A DNA stretch of 64,000 nt from Methanosarcina mazei S-6 (GTDB lineage Archaea > Halobacteriota > Methanosarcinia > Methanosarcinales > Methanosarcinaceae). Where the stretch lies: assembly GCF_000970205.1 (NCBI RefSeq), contig NZ_CP009512.1, forward strand, positions 1,922,001-1,986,000. Reading direction: 5' to 3'. The position numbers and the translations under genes are program-made. Below, one piece after another: positions 45,699 to 55,423 of the stretch; positions within the stretch are counted from its first letter, which is position 1; the number at the start of each line of letters is the position of its first letter. The notes beneath the pieces are model-generated. The model was not told the origin of the DNA and did not search any database. It saw only the letters and a program-made list of their open reading frames with translations.

Positions 45699-46635
45699 TT
45701 TCTATCTCTGGTACGTCTGAATAATAAATAGACTGCGACATTTCAGGTTTTATTTCTAACAATTATTTTAAAGTCAGAAGCATCCTGAGCCGTCAATTTG
45801 CAGGTATGGACAACATGGTTTCGATCATTTTTTTCAGCCTGGCATTTCATAACCACAGGGTATTGAATTGTCGGCGTTAAAACATATTTGGGGTTTATCA
45901 GGCGAGAGTGGGCTGAATGACGGATCACCAGGATGTTCCTGACTCAGATTCTGTATCTGTATATAAAGATAAAAGCATACTTACTCTCCTGTTATCCGTT
46001 AACTTTCAAAATTACCCTTTAAAAGAGATTATTTTCATGTTTAACGCTTTATGATCCTTAAGTATAGGATTTTGGAAGTTTAAAATCCCGAAAATTTTTG
46101 GAACTGGCAGATCTGTCAGCAATATTAGATTCCTGTCCTAAACTATCCCCGGTTTGAGGAGTAGGTCATGGTCATTTCTTTCAGGACAGGTTGAGGGCTT
46201 CAACATGCAAAATCCTGTAAGAAATAGTGCAGGGAAAGAGTCAAAATCATTAATTGCAGTGCTGATCTATTGCAGTGCTGATCTGTCAGTTTTTTTGTTA
46301 CTTAAAAACTCAGAGTAAAATTATCATTCTGTCAGAGAGCATGTTTTCGGTTTGTTCAGGAACCGGCATACTATCAAAAACTATAATATATTTTTAATTA
46401 TGAAATATTGCCTATTTGGCTTCTGATTAGTATTAAATCAGATATATTTGCTTAAATTTACTAAAAATGCTTAAAAAAAGCTTATTTTCTAAATTTAATC
46501 TTATATATTTCCTTATTCCTGAAAGTAAGCTTATATTTAAGCCAGTTTATTACAGAAATGTCAGGCGGTGAAAACTTGCCTGGATTAAACAGAACAAAGT
46601 AAGATTAAATGAGTAATTTATGGAGACGTTATACT
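45699..46635. other. 937-bp divergent spacer
   Basis: Mostly non-coding. The minus frame 45743-45928 (GTG start; ends HTCKLTAQDASDFKIIV) might be a small gene or gene remnant, but it lacks a ribosome site. TATTGCAGTGCTGATCT occurs nearly twice at 46254-46288. No other feature. Confidence 0.4.
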
Positions 46636-47595
46636 ATGAAAAAACAAGCAGTAAAATCAGTTGCCGGTTTTGCGGTAGTGCTGATGGTCTTAAGCATTAT
46701 TCCTTCTGGTGCTATTGCTTCGGAAAATGCTACCTATGCAGATCAAATAAACTCTGCAAATGGTAAGGGGTCTGGAAAAATGATGTCAGGAGGTATGAGG
46801 CACTGGGCAGAAGGACCTGATGGAATGCGTGGTATGGGCTTTTGTCCTGCTGAAAACATAACAGAAGAAAACTTCACAGAGGTTCAGACTGAAGTGCTTA
46901 ATTCAATCACCGAAAAGATTGCTGAACTTCAAAGCCTGTATAACAATGTAAGCGAGACTTCAACCGCAGAAGAATTGCAGGAGGTTTTACTTGCAGAAAG
47001 GCAGGCAAATGCTGAAGGTGCAGGTCCGTGTGGAAAAAATGGATTTCCAGATAAAATGTGCGGACCCTGCCTCTTTAGAGTTGAGGACTTAACAGATGAA
47101 AACTTTACTGAAGTACAGACAGAAATAGTTGATACCCTCGGCAATATGACCGATATGCTTAACGTGCAGCTTGAAAAGTCAAGCGATGAAAACATGACTG
47201 AAATGCTTAAAGGACAGATATCCGAGTTTCAAGACCTGTCCGCCAGCGTAAGTGGAGCTTCCAGTGCTTCTGAACTGCAGGATGTCGTGTTAACTTATAT
47301 GAAAGCTCAAGCGGTTGACTCAATTGAAAAAGAAATTGAACACCTTGAAACCGGAGTAAGCGAGAATGAGAACTCAGGCGAAGATACGGCCGGGGAAGTT
47401 ACAAAACTCAACGACAAAATTAAAGAACTTACCGCTCTTAAAGAAGATGTCAACGCAGCTGAGTCCTTTGATGAGTTTAGAGAACTAATGTCCTCTGAAA
47501 TGAAATATGGTAAAGGCCCTGTGAGGGGAGGAAGAGGACAGATGCATGAAGAAAGGGGTTCTGAGATGCAGGGCAGCCGCAGAAATATGTCCTGA
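46636..47595 (+). CDS. Secreted protein with internal duplication
   Basis: 319 residues from ATG 46636 (GGAG upstream), which starts a standard signal peptide (SVAGFAVVLMVLSIIPSGAIA); an ATG at 46609 would precede it by nine residues. Met/Gly-rich segment, then two helical repeats starting ENFTEVQTEVLNSI and ENFTEVQTEIVDTL, each after a Cys (FCPAENI, PCLFRVEDL), and a basic Gly/Arg/Met-rich tail. The Met-rich parts and Cys could bind metal such as copper (inference). Family not recognised. Confidence 0.75.
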   Translation: MKKQAVKSVAGFAVVLMVLSIIPSGAIASENATYADQINSANGKGSGKMMSGGMRHWAEGPDGMRGMGFCPAENITEENFTEVQTEVLNSITEKIAELQSLYNNVSETSTAEELQEVLLAERQANAEGAGPCGKNGFPDKMCGPCLFRVEDLTDENFTEVQTEIVDTLGNMTDMLNVQLEKSSDENMTEMLKGQISEFQDLSASVSGASSASELQDVVLTYMKAQAVDSIEKEIEHLETGVSENENSGEDTAGEVTKLNDKIKELTALKEDVNAAESFDEFRELMSSEMKYGKGPVRGGRGQMHEERGSEMQGSRRNMS

Positions 47596-47758
47596 AAATC
47601 CTGTTCAGATGATCTCTTTCTCAGGGAAATATCATTCAGGGATAAGCCTGAAAAAATGCTTGAAACAGATTTTGCCCGGAATTGATCCGGAGATAGATCT
47701 GCTGCTGGACGAGACGGATTTGCCTTTCAGGTAACTTTATTCCGAATGTTTGATAATT

Positions 47759-49132
47759 TCATTCCGAAATATTGAAGCCCGAAATTTCAATATTTTTTGC
47801 TTTTTCCAGCGGGAGACCGGATTTTTTAATTTTTTCGAGAGATTTTGCTGCAGCTTTTCTTACCATAGCATCAGGGTTATTAAGTGCACGTGAAAGACCC
47901 GCAACTGCTTCCGGAGTGCCTATTTTTTCAAGTGAAAATATTACGGATTTATGTATCAGCGAATCAGGGTCTTCAAGAATTCTGAGAAACTCAGGAACGG
48001 CTTCTCTCGCCTTCATGTCTCCAAGTGATGTGGCAGCAGCTTCCTGCACAGTATTTTTGGGATCATGCAGGGCTCTCAGGAGCCCAGGGACAGCTTCCAC
48101 TTTTCCTGTTTTTCCAAGCCCCAGAGTTGCAGCTTCACGGATCGAGTTGTCAGGGTCGTCAAGGGCTTTGACAAGTCCTTCGATTGTTTCAGGACTTCCT
48201 ATTTTTCCAAGTGCACTCACTATCAATTTTCTTACAGGTGCATCGTGCAGATCAAGGGCTTTTACAAGACCAAGAGCTGCTTCAGGAGAAGCGATGTCCG
48301 CAAGTACATCTGCAGCCCGGCTTCTCAAATACCAGTCATCGTCATCAAGCTCCTTCAATAGAGCAGAAACAGCTTCTGAATTACCCGCTTTCCCGAGGGC
48401 TTCTATCGAAGCCTTCCTCACCTTCCTATCAGAAGCTCCCAGTGCCTTCACAAGAACTGGTACCGATTCCGATCCTCCTATTATTTTGCAAAGCGCTTCC
48501 GATGCTGCTTCCTGTACTGGCTGTCTCGAGTCCTTAAGAAGTTCCATTAATTCTTCAAGGACATCAGAAATACCTCTCTTCCCAAGAGTTTCCACAGCCT
48601 GCTGTCTGACCCTGTTATCCGGGTCTTCAAGGGCTTTTACAAGCCCGCAGGCTGCTTCATAGGTATTTATTTTTCCAAGTGCTGTTATAGAAATTCTTTT
48701 CAGGGGGCTGTCCGGGCAGGTAAAAGTTGCGGTAAGCCCTGAAACTGCTTCTGGAGACCCTATTCTCATCAATGCTTTTACCGATTCTTTACGTATCAGT
48801 TTATCAGGATCCCTGAAACCTTTCACGATCCCTGAAACCGCTTCCTGGGTCCCTATTTTTCCAAGGGCGATTATTGCAGCTTTTTTGACATAACTTTCAG
48901 GGTAGTCAAGCATTTTCATCAGGCCGGGCACTGCATCAGGGTCATTGATTTCCCCGAGGGCTTCCGAAGCAGCAGCTTTCACCTTCGAACTGGAATCTTC
49001 AAGCGCTTTAAGCAGAACAGGTACAGCGTCAAAGTCCCCTATTTCCCCAAGTTCTTTTGCAGCAGCTGCCCTGTTCCCTGCAAAAACAGAGCGTTCCACT
49101 TTCTTTATCAGGTTCCTGGTATTTTCATCCAT
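47759..49132 (-). CDS. HEAT-repeat (PBS-lyase type) protein
   Basis: 457 residues made almost wholly of about fourteen 31-residue HEAT repeats, each of form AVPxLLKALEDPDSxVRxAAAxALGKIGxPEA. Such proteins are binding scaffolds; some methanogen members sit with chaperone or phycobilin-lyase-like systems, but no such partner is seen here. Cytoplasmic. ATG start with GGAAAGAG directly before it. The regularity of the repeats makes sequence exchange between them likely. Confidence 0.9.
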   Translation of the reverse strand: MDENTRNLIKKVERSVFAGNRAAAAKELGEIGDFDAVPVLLKALEDSSSKVKAAASEALGEINDPDAVPGLMKMLDYPESYVKKAAIIALGKIGTQEAVSGIVKGFRDPDKLIRKESVKALMRIGSPEAVSGLTATFTCPDSPLKRISITALGKINTYEAACGLVKALEDPDNRVRQQAVETLGKRGISDVLEELMELLKDSRQPVQEAASEALCKIIGGSESVPVLVKALGASDRKVRKASIEALGKAGNSEAVSALLKELDDDDWYLRSRAADVLADIASPEAALGLVKALDLHDAPVRKLIVSALGKIGSPETIEGLVKALDDPDNSIREAATLGLGKTGKVEAVPGLLRALHDPKNTVQEAAATSLGDMKAREAVPEFLRILEDPDSLIHKSVIFSLEKIGTPEAVAGLSRALNNPDAMVRKAAAKSLEKIKKSGLPLEKAKNIEISGFNISE

Positions 49133-49556
49133 CTCTTTCCATCCCCCAATTAATTTAACAGTTCATTAGAAATATCTTAAACTTTGTATCCTGTATAAAA
49201 CTTCATACGATTTTTTAAGCATAAGAACATGCTCATATGTTAAAAATTTAGTATATGAAAACCCTCAAAACATATTTTTTAAGAGCACATTTTTCCCGCT
49301 TATACCAGCTAAGAATAAGGCTTCAGTGAATTGAAGCCGTAATTTTTAAGATTCGATCTTAAATAAATAGTATAATGTCCCCTGTTTGACCCTGTAACTA
49401 AATTTTTCTCTGACATTTTCTATTTTTTAATATTATTACTTTCAAAGATATAAGAACTTTTAGTTTATCAACTCTGAATATTTAAAAAATAAACTCTGGA
49501 TATTTAAAAAATAAGTAGACTTTTAAGTTAAACTTCAACAAAAGCAACTGAAATAA
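49133..49556. other. AT-rich spacer
   Basis: No gene. TATTTAAAAAATAA occurs twice (about 49480-49515) close to the 3' end of the polyprenol kinase-like gene. Confidence 0.4.
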
Positions 49557-50255
49557 TCAATAAAAAGAAACAGTAGACGAAGGGAAATAATAGTAGGCTC
49601 CGACCAGAATAAATAAACTAACAGCAGGCACCGTAATATTATCATCTATGTTTTCTATTCTTTCTACAAATGAGCATAAAATTCCCGCAATAATTCCTGC
49701 AATCCCCATCTGTGCACCAATAATTATGCAAAGCATTAACATGCCTGCAGTTCCTTCCCAGGCTTTAGTCCTTTTATTGTATTTCAGGTTTCTGATTATT
49801 CCGGTAATCCCGTCGCCAAATGCCATAAAAAGCACAGGGATTACACCAAGCCAGAAGCTCTTATCAATGTACCAGGTGAGAAATATTATCAGCCCCCAGC
49901 TTAACGTGAAATCCACATCATATATGTTTTCCGGGTCCTGAAACCAGTACATGCGCCTGTTGAGTTTATGCGGCACATATGTTGCAAAAGCAAGCCCCAG
50001 AGCCATCAGTGCTGGCAGTATGGGTTCGCGAGCGAAGAATGGAAGAAGCAGTGCCGTTAAACCGCCTGCTAGAAAATGTATTGTCTTTCTGGAAAAATAC
50101 ATTGAAGAACTGGTTGACCTTCCTTTTTTTAAAGAAAACTCATATACTTTTTTTGAAATAACGAAGAGAACAAATAAATTCCAGACTGCAAGCACTACAA
50201 ATACAGGAAGGTCAGCATATACGGACTCTATGGGAACCTGAAGTACAGCCTGCAT
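49557..50255 (-). CDS. Dolichol/phytol kinase-like membrane protein
   Basis: 232 residues with six or seven membrane helices. The signature FGDGITGIIRNLKYNKRTKAWEG matches the CTP-dependent polyprenol-kinase/SEC59/VTE5 group, where the Asp-Gly motif binds nucleotide, and FSRKTIHFLAGG is the other conserved stretch. Likely phosphorylates an isoprenoid alcohol for lipid or glycan-carrier recycling in the archaeal membrane. Substrate unknown. ATG start at 50255, divergent from cam by 207 bp. Confidence 0.83.
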   Translation of the reverse strand: MQAVLQVPIESVYADLPVFVVLAVWNLFVLFVISKKVYEFSLKKGRSTSSSMYFSRKTIHFLAGGLTALLLPFFAREPILPALMALGLAFATYVPHKLNRRMYWFQDPENIYDVDFTLSWGLIIFLTWYIDKSFWLGVIPVLFMAFGDGITGIIRNLKYNKRTKAWEGTAGMLMLCIIIGAQMGIAGIIAGILCSFVERIENIDDNITVPAVSLFILVGAYYYFPSSTVSFY

Positions 50256-50420
50256 GAAACTCTGTATATCTTTAAATTATAAGGATTTTTGGATTTAATC
50301 AGGTTCCCGGCTTACCATGTCTACTGACCTGTTATTTTGAGGTCCTATCAATGCCTGTCTTCATATCAAAATAAATTCACTTTTATTTTTTTATCTTTTT
50401 TCAAATAAAAATAGAAATGC

Positions 50421-50456
50421 CTATATATTTTACAATCTTCACACTGTGACTGGAGG
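50421..50456 (+). promoter_or_regulatory. TATA-like element and ribosome site of cam
   Basis: CTATATATTT (50421-50430) is a good archaeal TATA match and GGAGG (50452-50456) sits six bases before the cam ATG. If the TATA is used, the transcript leader would be very short, so an upstream promoter is also possible. Confidence 0.4.
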
Positions 50457-50462
50457 ACTCTT

Positions 50463-51215
50463 ATGAAATTTAACAGGGTTTTTATGGCCCTTCTTCTGTC
50501 CCTGGCAATTACCCTTGCAGGAAGCGGGTGTGTTTCCCAGGGTGAAGGAGCAGAAGAAGGAGAAAATATTGAAGCAGAGGAAGTCGAGGCTAATGTTGAG
50601 GAATCTAACATCCGGGCGAATCCTGTGACCCCCTGGAATCCGGAACCTACCGAACCGGTTATTGATCCAACCGCTTACATACATCCCCAGGCGTCAGTTA
50701 TAGGGGATGTGACGATAGGCGCCAGTGTAATGGTGTCTCCAATGGCTTCTGTCCGGAGCGATGAAGGCATGCCGATATTTGTAGGAGATGAATGCAATAT
50801 CCAGGACGGTGTTATACTCCATGCACTTGAGACCGTTAATGAGGAAGGCGAACCCGTAGAGGAAAACCAGGTTGAAGTAGACGGCAAAAAGTATGCTGTT
50901 TATATAGGAGAAAGAGTTTCCCTTGCCCACCAGGCTCAGGTTCACGGCCCTTCCCTTGTCGGAAATGACACATTCATTGGAATGCAGACTTTCGTTTTCA
51001 AAGCTAAAATAGGAAATAACTGTGTGCTTGAACCGACATCTGCAGCGATCGGTGTAACTGTCCCTGATGGAAGGTACATCCCGGCAGGCACTGTAGTAAC
51101 CTCTCAGGATGAAGCCGATAAACTGCCCGAAGTTACGGATGATTATGCATACAAGCACACAAATGAAGCTGTGGTGTATGTAAATACCAACCTTGCTGAA
51201 GGGTACAACGCATAA
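50463..51215 (+). CDS. cam: Gamma-class carbonic anhydrase Cam
   Basis: 250 residues. Lipoprotein-like signal (LAGSGC), acidic linker, then the left-handed beta-helix. All active-site residues of the M. thermophila enzyme are present at a constant offset of 39: metal ligands His120, His156, His161 (H81, H117, H122), proton-transfer Glu123 (E84) and Glu101 (E62), in HALETV, SLAHQAQVHG and SDEGMP. It hydrates CO2 outside the membrane and is thought to aid acetate uptake or CO2 removal during growth on acetate. GGAGG ribosome site. Confidence 0.96.
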   Translation: MKFNRVFMALLLSLAITLAGSGCVSQGEGAEEGENIEAEEVEANVEESNIRANPVTPWNPEPTEPVIDPTAYIHPQASVIGDVTIGASVMVSPMASVRSDEGMPIFVGDECNIQDGVILHALETVNEEGEPVEENQVEVDGKKYAVYIGERVSLAHQAQVHGPSLVGNDTFIGMQTFVFKAKIGNNCVLEPTSAAIGVTVPDGRYIPAGTVVTSQDEADKLPEVTDDYAYKHTNEAVVYVNTNLAEGYNA

Positions 51216-51413
51216 TAACATTGCTGAAGTAAAAGAATATCGGGTAGATTGATCTGAAAATCATAGATTACCGGAAAGATACGAAAGATCAATCCTGCAG
51301 ATGAAACTCTCTTAACCGAAAAAACCTTTAATAAATACTTTCTTCTGCCCGAAACTGCCTGAATTGATCTGTTATCGGGCAGTCTTATTTTTTCCCACCC
51401 TATTCTCGTCTCG

Positions 51414-51505
51414 CCCGAATTGCGCATCGGGAGGACGGTGTCCTTTTCTCCCCGAATTGCGCATCGGGAGGACGGTGTCCTTTTCTCCCCGAATTGCGCA
51501 TCGGG
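51414..51505. repeat. Three 37-bp repeats, each with a near-palindromic hairpin
   Basis: CCCGAATTGCGCATCGGG occurs at 51414, 51451 and 51488, exactly 37 bp apart. The first two copies have identical 19-bp tails (AGGACGGTGTCCTTTTCT). CCCGA/TCGGG with a central TGCGCA forms a hairpin. Clearly GC-richer than the surrounding spacer (51216-52008), which has no gene. No variable spacers, so it is not CRISPR. Confidence 0.9.
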
Positions 51506-52008
51506 AACAAGCGGTCCTTTTCACTCGCTTTGCTTGCTCAAGAGGACTGAAGGACTGATTTAGAAGAGGAAGGGTGAACTTCATAAGAACGGAGATAAAG
51601 CTTTTATACTTGACCAGAGAAAACATATTCACTTTAGCTATTTGTTCTTTTCCTGCTCGATAAAGGGAACGGCGTTTTCCACAAATAAGAACTGACATAC
51701 GTAGATACCAAGTTAAGTCTGTTTTAATGTCTGATATTTGTTTGACTTTTTTGTTTTGCGTTCAGACAATTTTTTGTGTTCTCTAACAGTAATCAATATT
51801 TATTAATGATGTACTTGAGATGGGGGAGGGATTCTGGTTTTACGAAGCATTTTCGGTAAGATTGCCATTAATTTGAGAAATTAAATTTATGCTCCCTTAT
51901 TTCCTAATTTCAGTTTACGATGTATAATATGGACTAGAATTTCTATACTATATATGATTGAGAAATTATATTTGTAATATTAATTTTTTAAGTTCACGGT
52001 GAGGACTC

Positions 52009-53367
52009 ATGAGAAAAATGCTCAAAGATTTATTTTTGTTGATATCCGTTTTAATTATTATCCTGCCCGTAGGAGCAGTTCCTGATGAACTGTCCGGGTT
52101 CGGCAATCTTACAGAAGGACCCGGATTGAACAGGATAGAAAATGCTTCAAGAAACTACTTTGATTCCGATTCCGGTCTTATATGCATTGCTGCAGGAAAG
52201 ATCTCGAATAATGAAGAGGTTGTTTCTGCAGATGATTTTGTAGAAGATGTTACTTTTCTAACTGATAGTCCCGAAAAGGAGCTGTCTCCTGTATGGTCAG
52301 CAGACGGTGAATATATCTTTTATACTGTTGAAGGAAACGGATCAAATGATTTTAAATCATACAGGATGAAAGCAAACGGTAGTGAAATAAAGCGGACAGG
52401 CATCGGTGAAGGTAACCTTACCGGTTTCAGTGATTTGAGCCTTGATGGAAGAGACCTAGTTATCATAAAATCAATGGGTTCTCAACTTGATCTTTATCTG
52501 GCAAATCTGGAAAACGGAACTGTAACTCCTGTTGCCAGCGACTCTCAGATCTCCGAAGGCTGGGGCTCATGGTGCCGCTTTGGAAAAAAGATTACATATA
52601 CTCAGGAATCTGCAGGTATGCCGCCCCAGTTATGGATAATCGATAGGGACGGAAACAACAGAGCCAGACTTGGAACATCGGAAAACGTGGGGACTGGAAA
52701 GGACTGGTGCCCTCTTGGACTGAGAGTTATATACAGCTCAAAGGATTCGCAGGGCAAATATGACCTGTGGGTAATAGATTACCACGGCACAAACCAGACT
52801 CAGTTAACAAATACATCATACAACGAATGGAACCCGTCTTTCAGTCCTAATGGAAAATGGATAGCATATGTTTCAGATGAAGGAGGAAGCCCTGATATAT
52901 GGCTCAGGGACATAGAAGGAAACTACAGGTCCAGGCTTACAAACAATACTGGAAGATATGATTCCATCCCAAGATGGAGTCCTGAAGGGTCAAAAATTAT
53001 GTTTGAAGGGTATAATCCCGGGAACAATTCTATATCTGATATTATCACAGCTGAAACTATAAACTATCCTGACAGCAGTGTTTCAAACATTACCGGTTCA
53101 AATCTTGATGGTTCTGTTACTGACGGGAAAAATAGCTCAGAAATTGCTTTAATGAATGGCTCGGATGCTGCTTTAACAAACGGTCTGGACGTTAGTTTAA
53201 TTAATGAATCTGGCACAGGTTCGGTAGCTAGTTCAGACATCGACCCTCTTGATATTTCCGAAAATAGTCCGGGAGCTACCCCGGATAGGGTTTCGATAAA
53301 TGATTCGGATGCAGCCAGTACCGATAATTCGGAAATTATCATAATAAAACTCTTTTCTGCATCTTAA
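52009..53367 (+). CDS. Secreted TolB-like beta-propeller protein
   Basis: 452 residues. Signal peptide (LFLLISVLIIILPVGAVP), then five or six TolB/PD40 blades with patterns such as LSPVWSADGEYIFYT, WNPSFSPNGKWIAYVSDEGG and PRWSPEGSKIMFEG. The C-terminal 90 residues are Ser/Asn/Asp-rich low complexity and lack a visible anchor. Extracellular, probably binds protein or glycan. ATG with GGTGAGG upstream. Confidence 0.87.
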   Translation: MRKMLKDLFLLISVLIIILPVGAVPDELSGFGNLTEGPGLNRIENASRNYFDSDSGLICIAAGKISNNEEVVSADDFVEDVTFLTDSPEKELSPVWSADGEYIFYTVEGNGSNDFKSYRMKANGSEIKRTGIGEGNLTGFSDLSLDGRDLVIIKSMGSQLDLYLANLENGTVTPVASDSQISEGWGSWCRFGKKITYTQESAGMPPQLWIIDRDGNNRARLGTSENVGTGKDWCPLGLRVIYSSKDSQGKYDLWVIDYHGTNQTQLTNTSYNEWNPSFSPNGKWIAYVSDEGGSPDIWLRDIEGNYRSRLTNNTGRYDSIPRWSPEGSKIMFEGYNPGNNSISDIITAETINYPDSSVSNITGSNLDGSVTDGKNSSEIALMNGSDAALTNGLDVSLINESGTGSVASSDIDPLDISENSPGATPDRVSINDSDAASTDNSEIIIIKLFSAS

Positions 53368-53379
53368 TTTCTTCTTACC

Positions 53380-53716
53380 TAAAAATTGTCGGTGTTAAGG
53401 TGGATCACTCTGAAGGGCTGTCTCAGAGAGGGAATGTCACAATTTCCATAGCAGTGATATATGGGGAGGGCATGCAAGTGAAGGGTATATCTCAGTTTAC
53501 TTACCCGGGAAAGAGAGAATTGAAAGAATAGACGGTACAGGCAGCAGTATGATAGTTCATCTGAAGGAGTCCTGTCTGGAGGGAAAAGAAGGAGAAATAA
53601 TTTCACATTACCCGCCTGTCGAACTTGTGGAATATGAATGGGGTGCAGGAAAGGAAGAAATCCTCAACGTGAATGTAATGCCAGATAACGTACCAAATAA
53701 TTTGACTGAAAGATAA
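53380..53716 (+). pseudogene. Decayed fragment of a surface-domain protein
   Basis: Two plus frames look coding in sequence. The first (YLKIVGVKVDHSEGLSQRG, then NVTISIAVIYGEGMQ) resembles the start of a CARDB-like domain and stops near 53531. The second continues with RIDGTGSSMIVHLKES and ends NNLTER at 53716. A frame change near 53500-53530 separates them, and no start is present. Probably the remnant of a domain once fused to or following the TolB-like gene. Confidence 0.45.
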
Positions 53717-53950
53717 TTTTTTTGTAAGGGCGGGGCGGAAAGATGACCACATGGTAACTTACAGGAAAGACCCTCTGCTCTCGGGAGATGAAGACCAGTG
53801 GAGTTTAATGTCTTAAGGTATTCATTGAAGGTGGCTGAAGAGAGTTTCTCTTTTTGCTTTCTTAACTGTCTCTTTTTTCTCCCTTTTTACTTTCTTACTT
53901 TTCTTTTTTTCCCTCTTTTTTCTCCCTTTTTCTTCAGTCCTTCTTAAAAC

Positions 53951-55171
53951 TCATTCATCCAGCCCTTTCCTTCCCACAATGTAATTTGCAACCCTCAGAG
54001 CATCTCTTTCTCCGGTTTCTTTTTCTGGAGAGTCGCTCAGTTTCACAACAGGAATCCCGTTAATGCTGTGCAGTTTTATCACCATGTTCAGGGGGGGGCT
54101 TTCCCGGAAGAATTCGGAATTATTGGTAAGGCTTGTCCCTATACCGAAACTGCAGTTGATTTTACCTTCACAGTATTTCTTGAGTTTAACTGCTGCTTCG
54201 GCATTGAGGGCATCGCTGAAAACGATTACTTTTTTCATCGGGTCTATGCCCATTTTCCCGTAATGCTCTATCACCCTGTCAACAAAGGTATAAGGGTCTC
54301 CACTGTCGTGCCTGAAGCCGTCATAGATTTTAGACAACTTGAGGTCCATATCCTTGAAGAAAGCTTCAGAACCGAAAGTATCCGTCAGGGCAATTCCAAG
54401 ATCTCCGTTGTAAACATCAACCCAGTTTTCAAAAGCGAAGCGGTTAGCGTACCTGAGCCCTACCAGGGCGGAAGTGCCCATAATCCATTCGTGCCCTACC
54501 GTACCTATGGGCTTTACACCATATTTTTTTGCAAAATAAACATTGCTTGTACCTGTAAGTGTTTTTATCCGCACAAGACTTCTCATTACCTGATCATGGA
54601 GTTCAAAACTTCTCCGCCTGCGGGTCCCAAATTCAGAAAACAGGCAGCCATTTTCCTCAAGAACCTTTCCTATTTCCAGGATTTTTTCTCCATAGGCTTC
54701 AAGTACGGATTCCAGTGTTGCGGATTCTGGTGTTCCCGGATTTTTCGTGCTGCCGTTCCATTCTTTCTCTATAGTTGTGAAATAGAGTTCGGAAACCGCA
54801 GCCATAAGGACAATTTCCCACAGGATCGTGCTGTGCCAGGGGCCTTTTATGCGCATGTCCAGATCGTTTTCCCTGGTAAGGCAGATTTCTACCTCTTCTG
54901 GCTTGAACCGGAAATTTTTGAGGTATTCAAGGTACATCGGCTTCAGAAAAGGACATTTTTCGCCAAGCCAGCGGTATTCTTCTTCTGTCAGTCTTAATCC
55001 TGAGATCTCTTCATCTATGACCCTTCTGAGTTCTTCCACAAACTCTCTGGAAAAGCGCTGTAATCCCCGGTTAGTAAAACGGTATTCGGCTTCTGCTTTT
55101 GGAAATAACTCCAGAACAGCCATCTGCATGGTGAACTTATAAAGATCGTTATCAAGTATGGATTTTATCAC
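53951..55171 (-). CDS. pncB: Nicotinate phosphoribosyltransferase
   Basis: 406 residues, the bacterial PncB length. N-terminal [21 protein letters not shown] and TNRGLQRF are the family hallmark. [16 protein letters not shown], the catalytic His region GTVGHEW, and the phosphoribosyl-binding part with [14 protein letters not shown] and [11 protein letters not shown] follow. It makes nicotinate mononucleotide from nicotinate and PRPP with ATP, salvaging NAD. GTG start at 55171. Single gene; T-rich tracts follow it. Confidence 0.94.
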   Translation of the reverse strand: MIKSILDNDLYKFTMQMAVLELFPKAEAEYRFTNRGLQRFSREFVEELRRVIDEEISGLRLTEEEYRWLGEKCPFLKPMYLEYLKNFRFKPEEVEICLTRENDLDMRIKGPWHSTILWEIVLMAAVSELYFTTIEKEWNGSTKNPGTPESATLESVLEAYGEKILEIGKVLEENGCLFSEFGTRRRRSFELHDQVMRSLVRIKTLTGTSNVYFAKKYGVKPIGTVGHEWIMGTSALVGLRYANRFAFENWVDVYNGDLGIALTDTFGSEAFFKDMDLKLSKIYDGFRHDSGDPYTFVDRVIEHYGKMGIDPMKKVIVFSDALNAEAAVKLKKYCEGKINCSFGIGTSLTNNSEFFRESPPLNMVIKLHSINGIPVVKLSDSPEKETGERDALRVANYIVGRKGLDE

Positions 55172-55423
55172 GGAAGGCCTTCCTTTAACGTTTTAGGTTG
55201 CTTCTGGCGCAACATCCGTAACTTCTTTTTCCCTATTGAAGCTTTTACTTCACGTATATGGCATACTGTATTTTTAAAATTTCTGATGTAACTGCATAAC
55301 TCAAGTTTTCTTTATTAAGTTACTGATCCTTTAAGTCTTTATCCTGCCCCTGACGCCAAACAAATAATTACCGGAAAAACAGATACTTATCCTGGTATTA
55401 ATTTAAACAGGAGATTTCGGGAT

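Noticed and set aside
45743-45928. Small minus-strand frame ending HTCKLTAQDASDFKIIV
   Set aside because: GTG start without ribosome site. The C-terminal part looks protein-like, but no partner or family is recognised; it could be a remnant.
47772-48662. 296-residue plus-strand frame opposite the HEAT-repeat gene
   Set aside because: Ser/Arg-rich antisense reading of regular repeats; not a real protein.
51414-51505. Possible CRISPR-like array
   Set aside because: Repeats are contiguous 37-bp units with identical or near-identical tails and only three copies; there are no unique spacers and no cas genes.
54068-54997. 309-residue plus-strand frame opposite pncB
   Set aside because: Antisense shadow of a conserved enzyme gene; no domain of its own.
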